Positions 12,887 to 20,283 of a DNA stretch of 40,695 nt are shown here, in pieces (within the stretch, counting starts at the first letter, position 1; every line of letters begins with the position of its first letter). The position numbers and the translations under genes were made by a program. Origin of the DNA: a virus; the IMG/VR virus record IMGVR_UViG_3300041404_000202, positions 1 to 40,695 of that record; one strand, 5' to 3'. Below the pieces are notes generated by a model. It made no database searches. It saw only the letters and a program-made list of their open reading frames with translations, and was not told the origin of the DNA.

Positions 12887-13077
12887 GCAAAGTCACCGAC
12901 AGAGGCGCCGACTCGCAGATCGAACTCGGCATGCGCCTGGAAGCCTGGTTCCGTGGACGCAACACGGACAACACCCTGGCGATCGTCCAGCGCCTGCGTG
13001 TCGCGTTCAACGTCTCGCGGGCCACGGCCTATCGCTACATCGCGGCCCACCGCAAGTTGGAGCGCGAAGGCACATGA
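12883..13077 (+). CDS. Small HTH protein
   Basis: 64-residue protein from ATG 12883 (ATGA overlap). FNVSRATAYRYIAAHRKLER (residues about 42-61) is a helix-turn-helix of the kind that binds DNA. Probably a small regulator. No named family. Confidence 0.6.
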   Translation: MSKVTDRGADSQIELGMRLEAWFRGRNTDNTLAIVQRLRVAFNVSRATAYRYIAAHRKLEREGT

Positions 13078-13307
13078 ACCGCCTGTCGTCCCCTGCGTAC
13101 CTGCGCGCCCTGGCCATTGTGCCCAGCGTGCTGGCGCATGGGCCGACATCCGAGCAGCACGTCGCTGCTGAGATGCATCTTGCCTCGCTGGCGCCCTCGC
13201 CACAGGCCTCGTTGTTCAACCCGCAGCACGCTCACCCGGGGGTAGCTTCCCGGGGACAGCCGAGTCCGGTCGGTTGCGTGCCTGCACTTTCCCGGGACCC
13301 GGAGTAG
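13074..13307 (+). CDS. Small hypothetical protein
   Basis: 77-residue protein starting in an ATGA overlap. The first half looks helical (SSPAYLRALAIVPSVLA, AAEMHLASLAP) and the second is rich in proline and serine. No family recognised. The overlap and position support a gene. Confidence 0.5.
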   Translation: MNRLSSPAYLRALAIVPSVLAHGPTSEQHVAAEMHLASLAPSPQASLFNPQHAHPGVASRGQPSPVGCVPALSRDPE

Positions 13308-13309
13308 GT

Positions 13310-13543
13310 ATGCACGAGAAGAACCTGGAAGACCTCGCGACCATCAGCGCCCTGCTGGTGCGACTTGGGGCGCGGGCCACCATGGCTGGCAACGCATCCA
13401 TGGCCGATTCGGTCAGCGATATTTCCGCCAGCTGCATGACGTGGCTGTGCCTGACGCTAGATGTAAATGGTGGTGAGGTGCGCCGCCTATCTGCCCAGCT
13501 GCTTGCTGATGCTCGCGCCATCCCGGGCGAGGCGGTGCACTGA
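13310..13543 (+). CDS. Small hypothetical protein
   Basis: 77-residue protein from ATG 13310 with GGAGTAGGT directly before it. Helical pattern: NLEDLATISALLVRLGAR and MADSVSDISASCMTW. It precedes the replication initiator gene by one base. Unknown function. Confidence 0.55.
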   Translation: MHEKNLEDLATISALLVRLGARATMAGNASMADSVSDISASCMTWLCLTLDVNGGEVRRLSAQLLADARAIPGEAVH

Positions 13544-13544
13544 C

Positions 13545-14339
13545 ATGGCAACGGAACACTGGTTTCGCTGGCATCACGGCACATTCAACGATCCGAAGCT
13601 TCGGACGGTCGCGTCACGTGCAAGCGCTCGCCTGTCACGTAATGTCACGGTTGGTCACGTTGTGGCTGTGTGGGCCGCGATGATGGAGAACGCGTCACAG
13701 GCATCGCCGCGCGGTGAACTGTCGAACTGGTCGAATGAAGACGTTGGCATCGCCCTGGATATCCCCGAGGAGGAGGTCGAGGCCATCTTCAACTCGATGC
13801 AAGGGAAGACCCTGGACGCGGAAGAGCTCATGGCCTGGAAACGTAGGCAGCCCAAGGCCGAGGACACCACGGCGGCTGACCGGAAGCGGGCTCAACGCGA
13901 GCGTGATCGCCTCGCTGATGTCACGGCAATGACCATCGAGTCACGCAATGTCACGGTAGGTCACGACAGAGGAGAGGAGAGGAGAGAAGAAGAGAAAGAG
14001 CAGAGCACGCCAACTTCGTCGGCGGCTGCTCCACTCGCTCTCGCCTCGGCCGAAGCCCCAGGCACCCCGAAGCCGGCGAAGCGGAACGGCACCCGCCTGC
14101 CGGATGACTGGCGCCCCACGCCGGAACTGATTGCCGCTGCCCGCACGGAGCGGCCGGACATCGACCTGCGGCTGGAGACGGCGAAGTTCCGCGACCACTG
14201 GCACGCCAAGACGGGCCGTGATGCGACGAAGCTCGATTGGGACGCCACCTACCGCAACTGGATTCGCAACGCCCGCAGCCCGAACGGCTTCGGCCAGCGC
14301 AACGAGCCCGTGCGCCACCGCGAGGAACTGCGCCGATGA
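13545..14339 (+). CDS. Phage replication initiator (O-like) containing the iterons
   Basis: 264-residue protein. Residues 3-120 form the winged-helix start common to phage initiators (HWFRWHHGTFNDPKLRTVAS, LSNWSNEDVGIALDIPEEEV). A basic linker (AADRKRAQRERDRLADVTAM) and a C-terminal domain typical of O/DnaT-like proteins follow (LPDDWRPTPELIAAARTERP, FRDHWHAKTGRDATKLDW). It should bind the phage origin and load helicase. ATGA overlap with the DnaB gene. The peptide RNVTVGH occurs twice because repeated GTCACG origin-like elements are embedded in the coding sequence. Confidence 0.8.
   Translation: MATEHWFRWHHGTFNDPKLRTVASRASARLSRNVTVGHVVAVWAAMMENASQASPRGELSNWSNEDVGIALDIPEEEVEAIFNSMQGKTLDAEELMAWKRRQPKAEDTTAADRKRAQRERDRLADVTAMTIESRNVTVGHDRGEERREEEKEQSTPTSSAAAPLALASAEAPGTPKPAKRNGTRLPDDWRPTPELIAAARTERPDIDLRLETAKFRDHWHAKTGRDATKLDWDATYRNWIRNARSPNGFGQRNEPVRHREELRR
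13574..14008. other. Candidate phage origin: 10-bp-phased GTCACG iterons and purine tract in the initiator gene
   Basis: GTCACG starts at 13613, 13634, 13644 and 13654, and again at 13920, 13940, 13950 and 13960; single-base variants lie near 13573 (ATCACG) and 13694 (GTCACA). The strict 10-base phase puts copies on one helix face. A purine-rich tract of AGAGGAGAGG type (13967-14008) follows. In lambda, ori lies within O. The repeats also keep RNVTVGH in protein, so some constraint is coding; the even spacing at DNA level argues for iterons. Confidence 0.65.
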
Positions 14340-15673
14340 ACCCGCGCGACTCCATGCGGCTCGGCCTGCGCGTGCCGCCGCACTCCAACGAAGCCGAGCA
14401 GAGCGTCCTGGGCGGCCTGATGCTCCGTCCCGACGGTATCGACGTCGTGTCGTCACACCTTGACGCTGACGACTTCTACCGCGGCGACCACCGCCTGATC
14501 TTCCGCGCCATGGTCGCCTTGTCCGCCCGCGGCACGCCGTGTGACGCGATCACCCTGGGCGAGTGGTTTGCGAAGAACGACTTCGACCAGGTGCCCCCGG
14601 CCTACCTGATGCAGCTGGCCAACGACACGCCCAGCGCGGCGAACATCGTGGCCTACGCGCGGATTGTCCGCGAGAAGTCCATTCGCCGCCGCGTCATCGC
14701 GGTCGCGTCCGACCTCGTCGAGAACGCCTTCGGCGTGGAGCAGGAGGCGATGGATCTCGTCGACGGCGTGATCGGCCAGCTGATGGGCATGCAGCACATC
14801 GAGCAGAACACCGAGTACACGCTTCGTCAGGCCTTGACGATTGCCTACGAGGCGGCCACGGCGGCGAAGGAGCGCGGCGGCAAGATACCCGGCATCCCCA
14901 CGGGCCTGACGGAGCTCGACGACGTCCTCGGCGGCTTGCACAAGTCCGACCTGATCATCGTTGGCGCCCGTCCGGCCATGGGCAAGACGGCGCTGCTGCT
15001 GAACATGGCACTCGGCCACGATGGCGCCGCTGGCTTGATCTCGACGGAGCAGCCGGTCGTGCAGATCGGTTCACGCATCCTGGCGATCGAGGGCGGGATC
15101 AACGCGTCGCGCCTGCGCAATGGCTCGCACGACGAGGACGACCTCGGCCGCATGGCGAACGCCGTGGGCAACCTCATGGACCGCGAACTAATGATCTGCG
15201 ACCAGGCCGGGGTCACGATCGGCGAGGTCCAGCGCGTCGCTCGTCGGTGGAAGCAGAAGCATGGCATCCAGCGCCTCCTGGTGGACTACGTCCAGCGCAT
15301 CAAGGGCAACGACCCGCGCGCCTCGCGCATCGATCAGGTGGGTGACGTCGCCATCGGCCTGAAGGACATCGCCCGCGAGTTGGACATCCCGGTCGTTGCG
15401 CTGGCGCAGGTCAACCGCGAGGTCGAGAAGCGGGCCGACAAGCGGCCCAACATCGGCGACCTGGCGAACTCCAGCGAGATCGAGAAGGAGGCCGACCAGG
15501 TCCTGATGCTCTACCGGGACGAGGTCTACAACAAGCAGTCGCCCGACAAGGGCATCGCCGAGATCAGCGTGGAGAAGAACCGCCACGGCCCGACCGGCTT
15601 CGTCCGCGCCGTCTGGCAGGCCGAGACCATGCGCTTCCGCGACATGTCGCACCACGGGGCCTATGACTACTGA
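14336..15673 (+). CDS. dnaB: Replicative DNA helicase, DnaB family
   Basis: 445-residue DnaB-type helicase. N-terminal domain: PPHSNEAEQSVLGGLM and DFYRGDHRLIFRAM. RecA-like motor: Walker A GARPAMGKT with Lys 217, Walker B LLVDYVQ with Asp 317, then DIPVVALAQVNREVEKR and RPNIGDLANSSEIEKEADQV. It unwinds the phage fork after loading by the O-like protein. ATG 14336 is the coupled start. Full length for the family. Confidence 0.95.
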   Translation: MNPRDSMRLGLRVPPHSNEAEQSVLGGLMLRPDGIDVVSSHLDADDFYRGDHRLIFRAMVALSARGTPCDAITLGEWFAKNDFDQVPPAYLMQLANDTPSAANIVAYARIVREKSIRRRVIAVASDLVENAFGVEQEAMDLVDGVIGQLMGMQHIEQNTEYTLRQALTIAYEAATAAKERGGKIPGIPTGLTELDDVLGGLHKSDLIIVGARPAMGKTALLLNMALGHDGAAGLISTEQPVVQIGSRILAIEGGINASRLRNGSHDEDDLGRMANAVGNLMDRELMICDQAGVTIGEVQRVARRWKQKHGIQRLLVDYVQRIKGNDPRASRIDQVGDVAIGLKDIARELDIPVVALAQVNREVEKRADKRPNIGDLANSSEIEKEADQVLMLYRDEVYNKQSPDKGIAEISVEKNRHGPTGFVRAVWQAETMRFRDMSHHGAYDY

Positions 15674-16007
15674 CCTTCTGGCGCGCATCGGCGGGGATAT
15701 CCAGCGCTACGAGCAGGAGCGCGAGGCCAACCGCCTGCGCCACCCCTTCGCCATGGAGTTGTTCGACGGCCTGAAGGCTGCGGGCCTAGAGCCGAGGCTG
15801 CGCCACGCCGTGAACGCCGCAGGCGAGGTGCTCGGTCGCCCCGTGTCGCTGCCGGGCATTGCCGTGGACGGCGACAAGCTGGCGCACCTCCCAGCCTTCG
15901 AGGCCAGCTGGCGGAAGTTCTACGGCAAGCACGCCGACAGCCGCCAGGCCTACAACGAGCGCGCCCAGCGCGCGATCAAGCCCAACATGACCCGAGGCAC
16001 CGAATGA
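15663..16007 (+). CDS. Hypothetical phage protein after DnaB
   Basis: 114-residue protein overlapping the helicase gene by 11 bases. Pattern: IGGDIQRYEQEREANRLRH and FEASWRKFYGKHADSRQAY. No family recognised. Position in the replication-recombination block suggests a DNA-metabolism accessory, by context only. Confidence 0.65.
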   Translation: MTTDLLARIGGDIQRYEQEREANRLRHPFAMELFDGLKAAGLEPRLRHAVNAAGEVLGRPVSLPGIAVDGDKLAHLPAFEASWRKFYGKHADSRQAYNERAQRAIKPNMTRGTE

Positions 16008-16345
16008 CCTCCACCACCCACCATAGCCGCCGAAAGCTCACCGACCTGTGCTCCTACATCGGCAACTTCGACAACGCTGGCGCCGAATACCTTGCGAAGC
16101 GGATTCGCGTGGCGATCGCCGACCATGCCCGCGTGGCCGTGTTCGCCGGTGAGAACGGCGAGATTGCCGCGTACTCCTGGCGCCATATCGACTACGACCG
16201 GCACTGCCGCGTCCATGCGAACCACCTGGTGGGAATCTATCAGGCCAAGGACGACGGCGAGCGGTTCAAGCTGGCCGACCTGGACGCGATGGTTCAGGAC
16301 CTCGTCGTCCATATGGCCGGGCTGCGAGGGAGGAAGGTGGCATGA
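16004..16345 (+). CDS. Hypothetical phage protein
   Basis: 113-residue protein starting in an ATGA overlap. Mixed alpha/beta pattern: NAGAEYLAKRIRVAIADHAR, EIAAYSWRHIDYDR. No family recognised. Confidence 0.65.
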   Translation: MTSTTHHSRRKLTDLCSYIGNFDNAGAEYLAKRIRVAIADHARVAVFAGENGEIAAYSWRHIDYDRHCRVHANHLVGIYQAKDDGERFKLADLDAMVQDLVVHMAGLRGRKVA

Positions 16346-16542
16346 AGCGCCGTCTGTCGAACGTTGCGGACTTCGTGCTGCCCGCGGTCGCCGCCGCTGC
16401 GGTATTCGCTCTCATTTCCGGCGTCGGCCTCATCATTGCTCTAGCCGGCGGAGTGCCCTGGGACACGTCTGACCCGACCTCCCTGTGCGCGATCGCTGCA
16501 TCAACGTGCGCGGGTATGTTCGGTTGGGGAGACCGCCGATGA
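16342..16542 (+). CDS. Small two-helix membrane protein
   Basis: 66-residue protein. Hydrophobic helices FVLPAVAAAAVFALISGVGL (about 11-35) and LCAIAASTCAGMFGW (about 47-62). Coupled to its neighbours by four-base overlaps. Unknown function. Confidence 0.6.
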   Translation: MKRRLSNVADFVLPAVAAAAVFALISGVGLIIALAGGVPWDTSDPTSLCAIAASTCAGMFGWGDRR

Positions 16543-17084
16543 AGCGCACCCCACTGCTCCGCAAGACCCCGCTCAAGGCCGCGCGTGGCTTTGCCGCCAC
16601 GGCGATCATCAAGGCTGCCGCCAAGAGTGTCACGGTCGAATTCGATGGCGCCGGGAAGGTGCGCACGGTCTACAACCGTAAGGGTCTGACGGTCGGTCGG
16701 CGCCCAATGGCCACGAAGGCACAGAAGCGCCGCTGGGCGGATGCACGCGCCCGTGGCTGTGTGGCCTGCCACCTGAACCTGGTCGAGAAGGGGATGGCGC
16801 GTGCGAGCTACGGCAACGACCTCGAGATCCACCACCTGCTATCCGGTAGGCGTCGCCGCGGGCACGACGAGACCATCTGTCTCTGTACGTACCACCATCA
16901 AGGTGCTCGGCTGCCGTACCCGGATCATGGCTACGACGAGCACGCCAAGGCATTCGGCCCCAGCTTCGGCCGGGAGCCTCGCCGCTTCCGCGAGGTCTAT
17001 GGCACCGACGACCAGCTGCTGGCGTACCAGGAAATCATGATCGTGCAGCTGCCGCCCCAGTTCGGCCCGGAGGCGAGGTGGTGA
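16539..17084 (+). CDS. Ref-type RecA-dependent nuclease
   Basis: 181-residue protein. The C-terminal zinc/HNH-like core reads CVACHLNL, LEIHHLLSGRRRRGHDETIC and CTYHHQGARLPYP, the signature of the phage P1 Ref family, which needs RecA to cut DNA at displacement loops. N-terminal basic arm: MKRTPLLRKTPLKAARG. ATG 16539 is coupled to the previous stop. Neighbouring RusA-like resolvase supports a recombination role. Confidence 0.85.
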   Translation: MKRTPLLRKTPLKAARGFAATAIIKAAAKSVTVEFDGAGKVRTVYNRKGLTVGRRPMATKAQKRRWADARARGCVACHLNLVEKGMARASYGNDLEIHHLLSGRRRRGHDETICLCTYHHQGARLPYPDHGYDEHAKAFGPSFGREPRRFREVYGTDDQLLAYQEIMIVQLPPQFGPEARW

Positions 17085-17431
17085 AGCCGCTGATCGTCGA
17101 AATCGAGGACATGCGCCTCAAGGGCGGTCAGAACGCGCGTGAGCATTGGCGTGCCCGAGCAAGTCGCACGCGACGAGAGCGAGAGGCAGCACACTGGACG
17201 CTGCTCGACACCAAACGCCCGAAGCTACCTGTGGTCGTGCGCCTGATTCGGATTGCGCCCCGCGCGCTGGACGACGACAACCTGTCAGGCGTGTTCAAGG
17301 CTATCCGTGACGGTGTGGCTGACGCCTACGGCATCGCGGACAACGACAAGACGAAGATCCGGTTCGAGTACGAGCAGGAGCGCGGGGCTCCGCACCAGTA
17401 TGGCGTCCGGATCGAGGTCCACCCGGCATGA
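17081..17431 (+). CDS. rusA: RusA-type Holliday junction resolvase
   Basis: 116-residue protein. LDDDNLSGVFKAIRDGVADA with Asp 64-66 and Asn 67, then GIADND, match the RusA metal-binding region; RVIRIAP-like beta strands precede it. RusA proteins cut Holliday junctions in phage recombination. GTG 17081 has GGAGG upstream and overlaps the Ref stop (GTGA); GTG 17078 is one codon earlier. Confidence 0.85.
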   Translation: MKPLIVEIEDMRLKGGQNAREHWRARASRTRREREAAHWTLLDTKRPKLPVVVRLIRIAPRALDDDNLSGVFKAIRDGVADAYGIADNDKTKIRFEYEQERGAPHQYGVRIEVHPA

Positions 17432-17646
17432 CCGTCGATTTCCCGACTCGTGCCGAGCTAACGATCGCCTCGGTCACGGCGTCGCTAAACGCGATGGTGA
17501 ATCAGGCCTACGAGCCCGAGGCACTGGCGAAGCGACTGGACAAGCTGTCGGGAAAGCTCAAGCGAGCCGCCGGCGACCTGCGCCGGACGGCCAAGCAACA
17601 GAAGAAGAGCGGCGCCGCTGGCGCCGTGCACGACACGCGGAAGTAA
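17428..17646 (+). CDS. Small hypothetical protein
   Basis: 72-residue protein coupled to the RusA gene. LTIASVTASLNAMVNQAYEP and a basic helix (LKRAAGDLRRTAKQQKK) are visible. No function assigned. Confidence 0.6.
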   Translation: MTVDFPTRAELTIASVTASLNAMVNQAYEPEALAKRLDKLSGKLKRAAGDLRRTAKQQKKSGAAGAVHDTRK

Positions 17647-17660
17647 CGAAGGGGAATGAC

Positions 17661-18134
17661 ATGCGGCGAAACAGCGATCTGGAAGCGCGGCTCGAAGAAT
17701 GGGCCCGCGAATATGGCGGGACGCGCTATGAAGACAACGGATGGCAGGGCATATCGCCGCTGGCCAGCATCATCAAGTACCACGGGCGTGCGCCGCAGGG
17801 CCTGAACCCGCGGCGCATCGAGACGAACGGTACCGCCGATGAGGTAGAGGTGGCTGTCCGGGCGCTAGAGGCGCAGAAGGTTGGCGCCGTGCCCGCCGCC
17901 GTCATCCGCTGCCACTACTTCGCGGGAGACGTTCCGCGAGATATCCGACTTCAGCGCTTGGCTAAGGTCGGAAACCGTATGGAATCGACGAGGTACAGCC
18001 ATCATCTGCGCATGGCAAAGATGCACGTTGCGGCTTGGCTGCATCTTCCGTTCAGCGAGCCGCTGCAGGATGCCGATGCGATTGCCATGCTCGAATATGT
18101 CGTCACGATGGAAAAGATCGAATCGCCCGCTTGA
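17661..18134 (+). CDS. Q-like antiterminator candidate
   Basis: 157-residue protein. Pattern LEARLEEWAREYGGTRYEDN, GTADEVEVAVRALEAQKVGA, AVIRCHYFAGDVPRDIRL, QRLAKVGNRM and HHLRMAKMHVAAWL fits phage antitermination protein Q-like families: a helical start, a basic HTH-like centre and a closing helix. It is the last early gene and its stop overlaps the -35 of the candidate late promoter, which is the place of Q in lambda. AAGGGG precedes ATG 17661. Activity is inferred from position and pattern. Confidence 0.7.
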   Translation: MRRNSDLEARLEEWAREYGGTRYEDNGWQGISPLASIIKYHGRAPQGLNPRRIETNGTADEVEVAVRALEAQKVGAVPAAVIRCHYFAGDVPRDIRLQRLAKVGNRMESTRYSHHLRMAKMHVAAWLHLPFSEPLQDADAIAMLEYVVTMEKIESPA

Positions 18135-18159
18135 TTGCGCAATTTTTCCTGATTATTCT
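18131..18159 (+). promoter_or_regulatory. Candidate late promoter (pR'-like)
   Basis: TTGATT (18131-18136), 17-base spacer and TATTCT (18154-18159) in an AT-rich stretch. It begins within the end of the Q-like gene and leads directly to a terminator and the lysis genes. Confidence 0.55.
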
Positions 18160-18185
18160 GGCACCGTCGAAATATCAAGATCATC

Positions 18186-18220
18186 GAAGCCCTGGCACCC
18201 GCCGGGGCTTCTTCGTTTTC
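18186..18220 (+). terminator. Leader terminator (tR'-like)
   Basis: GAAGCCC (18186-18192) pairs with GGGCTTC (18205-18211) and is followed by TTCGTTTTCG. It lies about 20 bases after the predicted late start and before the lysis genes, as in Q-controlled leaders. A Q-modified polymerase would read through. Confidence 0.6.
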
Positions 18221-18240
18221 GTCCCGCCGCGGGGACGACC

Positions 18241-18272
18241 GGCCGCATCGTCACCTCCCCGACGGTGCGGCC
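18241..18272 (+). other. Strong hairpin before the lysis genes
   Basis: GGCCGCA / TGCGGCC plus an inner CGTC / GACG gives a stem of about 12 pairs with one T-G wobble and an 8-base loop. No T-run, so probably not a terminator. It may slow or protect the late leader. Confidence 0.5.
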
Positions 18273-18290
18273 AACCTATTCGGAGCACTC

Positions 18291-18824
18291 ATGGACGCCC
18301 AGACGCTGAGCAAGGCGGCAGGTATCTCGCTGCCGCGCGCCAAGGTGTGGGCACGGCCCCTGACGGACGCCATAGAGCTCTACGACATCGACCTGGACTG
18401 GCGCATGGCGATGTTCATCGCGCAGTTCGGGCACGAGACTATGGGCTTCTCCCGGACCCGAGAAATCTGGGGTCCGACCGCGCAGCAGCTGACCTATGAA
18501 GGTCGCGTTGACCTCGGCAACACGCAGCCGGGCGATGGCAAGCGCTTCATGGGTCGAGGCGGTCTCATGCTGACGGGCCGCGCCAACTACGCCGCCGCCT
18601 CGCATGAGTTCGGCATCGACTTCGTTCGGAGTCCGGCCCTGCTTGAGCGCGAAGACTATGCGGCGATCACCTCGGGCTGGTGGTGGAAGGCCCACGGCTG
18701 CAACGAGATCGCCGACCAGCGCGACTTCGTGGCGCTGACGCGCAGGATCAACGGCGCCCTGACCGGCCTGGAAGACCGCACGCTTCGCCTGGAGCGGGCC
18801 AAGTTCGAACTGGGTGTGAAGTGA
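18291..18824 (+). CDS. GH19 endolysin (chitinase-like lysozyme)
   Basis: 177-residue glycoside hydrolase family 19 endolysin. AMFIAQFGHETMGFSRTREI carries the catalytic Glu (Glu 49); ANYAAASHEFGIDFVRSPAL and ITSGWWWKAHGCNEIADQRD follow the family core. No signal peptide, so it needs a holin. GGAG precedes ATG 18291. Late lysis gene; cuts peptidoglycan. Confidence 0.9.
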   Translation: MDAQTLSKAAGISLPRAKVWARPLTDAIELYDIDLDWRMAMFIAQFGHETMGFSRTREIWGPTAQQLTYEGRVDLGNTQPGDGKRFMGRGGLMLTGRANYAAASHEFGIDFVRSPALLEREDYAAITSGWWWKAHGCNEIADQRDFVALTRRINGALTGLEDRTLRLERAKFELGVK

Positions 18825-19168
18825 ACGAGCTGCCACCGAACGAACCGCCCTTCAATTGGCTCCAGCTGGCGCTGGTTGCCGCCTTTGCCGCCGTTGGCGG
18901 CGCCATCGGGTACGTGCTGCGCGCGATGGATGGAAACGAACCTATCTTGTTCTGGAAGGCCGTCGTCGAGTTCGTCGCCGCCGGCTTCGTTGGGGTCCTA
19001 AGCGGACTTCTCTGCTCGGTGTGGGGACTGAGCATCGTGTGGACCACCTTCATCGCCGGCACGTTCGGGATGATTGGTGCCCGAGCTACCACCCAGGTCA
19101 TGCAGCGTGCCGTCTGGGCGAAGCTCGGTCTCAACCGGAGGTCGCAAGATGGCAACCCTACTGGCTAG
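18821..19168 (+). CDS. Holin
   Basis: 115-residue protein with three hydrophobic segments (about 15-34, 46-70, 73-95): LALVAAFAAVGGAIGYVLRA, AAGFVGVLSGLLCSVWG and TFIAGTFGMIGARATTQ. GTG 18821 overlaps the endolysin stop (GTGA). The pattern and place between endolysin and Rz fit a phage holin, possibly LydA type, which controls membrane holes for endolysin release. Confidence 0.75.
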   Translation: MNELPPNEPPFNWLQLALVAAFAAVGGAIGYVLRAMDGNEPILFWKAVVEFVAAGFVGVLSGLLCSVWGLSIVWTTFIAGTFGMIGARATTQVMQRAVWAKLGLNRRSQDGNPTG

Positions 19169-19631
19169 CGCCATCACGTTCCTGTCGGGCAAGGCCCGGC
19201 TCATCATCGAATACGCGTTGATCCTGCTGGTGGTCGTCCTCGGCGTCTACGGGACGGTCGCCTACTTCCGCACGCGCGCCTTGACCGAGTCGACGCTCGA
19301 CCTGAGCCAGCGGCTCGGCAAGGTCAGCGGGACGCTGGATCAGCAGGTGGACGCTAACAAGGACCAGGACAAGGCGATCGCCGAGTTGAAGCGCCTGCGC
19401 GAGATCGACAGCCAGGCCCTCGACGGCCTGCACCATGAATTGGACAAGGCCGACACTAAGGGCCAAGCGCTGCGCGACAAGGTCCGCCAGCTGGAGAAGA
19501 CCAATGCGGATGCCAAAGTCTTGCTGGACACTGCCGTGCCTCCTGCTGTTGGTTGCGTGCTCGACGACAGGCCATGCCCCGGAACCAGTGGTCACGAGCC
19601 GAACGGTGGTGCAGTCAGCCCAGCCAAGTGA
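19149..19631 (+). CDS. Rz: Rz i-spanin
   Basis: 160-residue protein. N-terminal membrane helix ARLIIEYALILLVVVLGVYG (about 16-36), followed by a long coiled coil (TRALTESTLDLSQRLGKVSG to KVRQLEKTNADAKVLLD), the layout of inner-membrane spanins. Its start overlaps the holin gene. It should join with Rz1 to fuse the envelope membranes at lysis. Confidence 0.8.
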   Translation: MATLLASAITFLSGKARLIIEYALILLVVVLGVYGTVAYFRTRALTESTLDLSQRLGKVSGTLDQQVDANKDQDKAIAELKRLREIDSQALDGLHHELDKADTKGQALRDKVRQLEKTNADAKVLLDTAVPPAVGCVLDDRPCPGTSGHEPNGGAVSPAK

Positions 19632-19818
19632 CGCGTTGCTGACGCAGTGCGAGGCTCCCGTGCTGAAGCCCACGCTGATCGTCGGTGACATCCAAGAGAA
19701 CCGCGAGCGCGCCGTCGTCGCCTTCGAGCGCTGCGCGGCTCGCATGCGCTGCCTGGTGTGGTGGATCACGTCAGCCAACCACGAAGAGCCGCCGGCTGTG
19801 TGCAAGCAGGCGGATTAG
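19504..19818 (+). CDS. Rz1: Rz1 o-spanin lipoprotein
   Basis: 104-residue protein in another frame, beginning within Rz and continuing past it. Start MRMPKSCWTLPCLLLLVACS gives a signal with lipobox LVAC (Cys 19); a second ATG lies at 19510. The mature part (TTGHAPEPVVTS, then LKPTLIVGDIQENRERAV) is longer than lambda Rz1. Overlapping Rz/Rz1 genes are a known lysis arrangement. It should be anchored in the outer membrane. Confidence 0.75.
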   Translation: MRMPKSCWTLPCLLLLVACSTTGHAPEPVVTSRTVVQSAQPSDALLTQCEAPVLKPTLIVGDIQENRERAVVAFERCAARMRCLVWWITSANHEEPPAVCKQAD

Positions 19819-20159
19819 TGGCATCGAAATGGACGAGGCAGCGAGGCGGCACGGCCTTCTCGCACCTCTACGGCACAGCGAGATGGCAGCGCACCCGTGC
19901 CGCACAGTTGGCCAAGCACCCACTCTGCGCCTTCTGCACCAGGCGCGGCCGCGTCACCGAGGCTATGGTGTGTGACCACGTCAATGGACACCCTGCCGGC
20001 GAGACTGAGGCCATGTTCTGGCATGGGCCGTTCCAGTCGTTGTGTGGCGACTGCCACAACAGTGACAAGGCGCGCATGGAGCGAGGCCGAGAGGTCCGCG
20101 GCTGCGACGCCGACGGCTGGCCGATCGACCCGCATGACCCGCCCGCAGATGCTGGATAG
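19818..20159 (+). CDS. HNH endonuclease next to terminase
   Basis: 113-residue HNH nuclease. Two CxxC pairs (LCAFCTRRG, LCGDCHNSDK) flank the HNH-like centre VCDHVNGHPAG. It resembles HK97 gp74-type nucleases that aid DNA packaging of cos phages. GTG 19818 overlaps the Rz1 stop (TAGTG). The longer reading from 19758 overlaps Rz1 strongly. Confidence 0.85.
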   Translation: MASKWTRQRGGTAFSHLYGTARWQRTRAAQLAKHPLCAFCTRRGRVTEAMVCDHVNGHPAGETEAMFWHGPFQSLCGDCHNSDKARMERGREVRGCDADGWPIDPHDPPADAG

Positions 20160-20283
20160 GACAGGGGGTAGGGAAAAGGTCAATCGAATCGGCCTTCTAG
20201 ACCGACCGTTCCCTAAATTACGCATTTCCACAATTGGCCGGACGACCCAACCGGGACGGCTGGCACGAGGTTGAGGTTCGGCG
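20160..20283. other. Gap before small terminase; candidate cos region
   Basis: 124 bases without a gene. In HK97-like phages cos lies at this place between the HNH or preceding gene and terS. Short imperfect symmetric patches (GGTC...GACC, CCGG...CCGG) are visible, but no cohesive end can be set from sequence alone. Confidence 0.35.

Noticed and set aside
14453-15019. 188-residue minus-strand frame opposite the helicase
   Set aside because: Shadow of DnaB coding; no motif.
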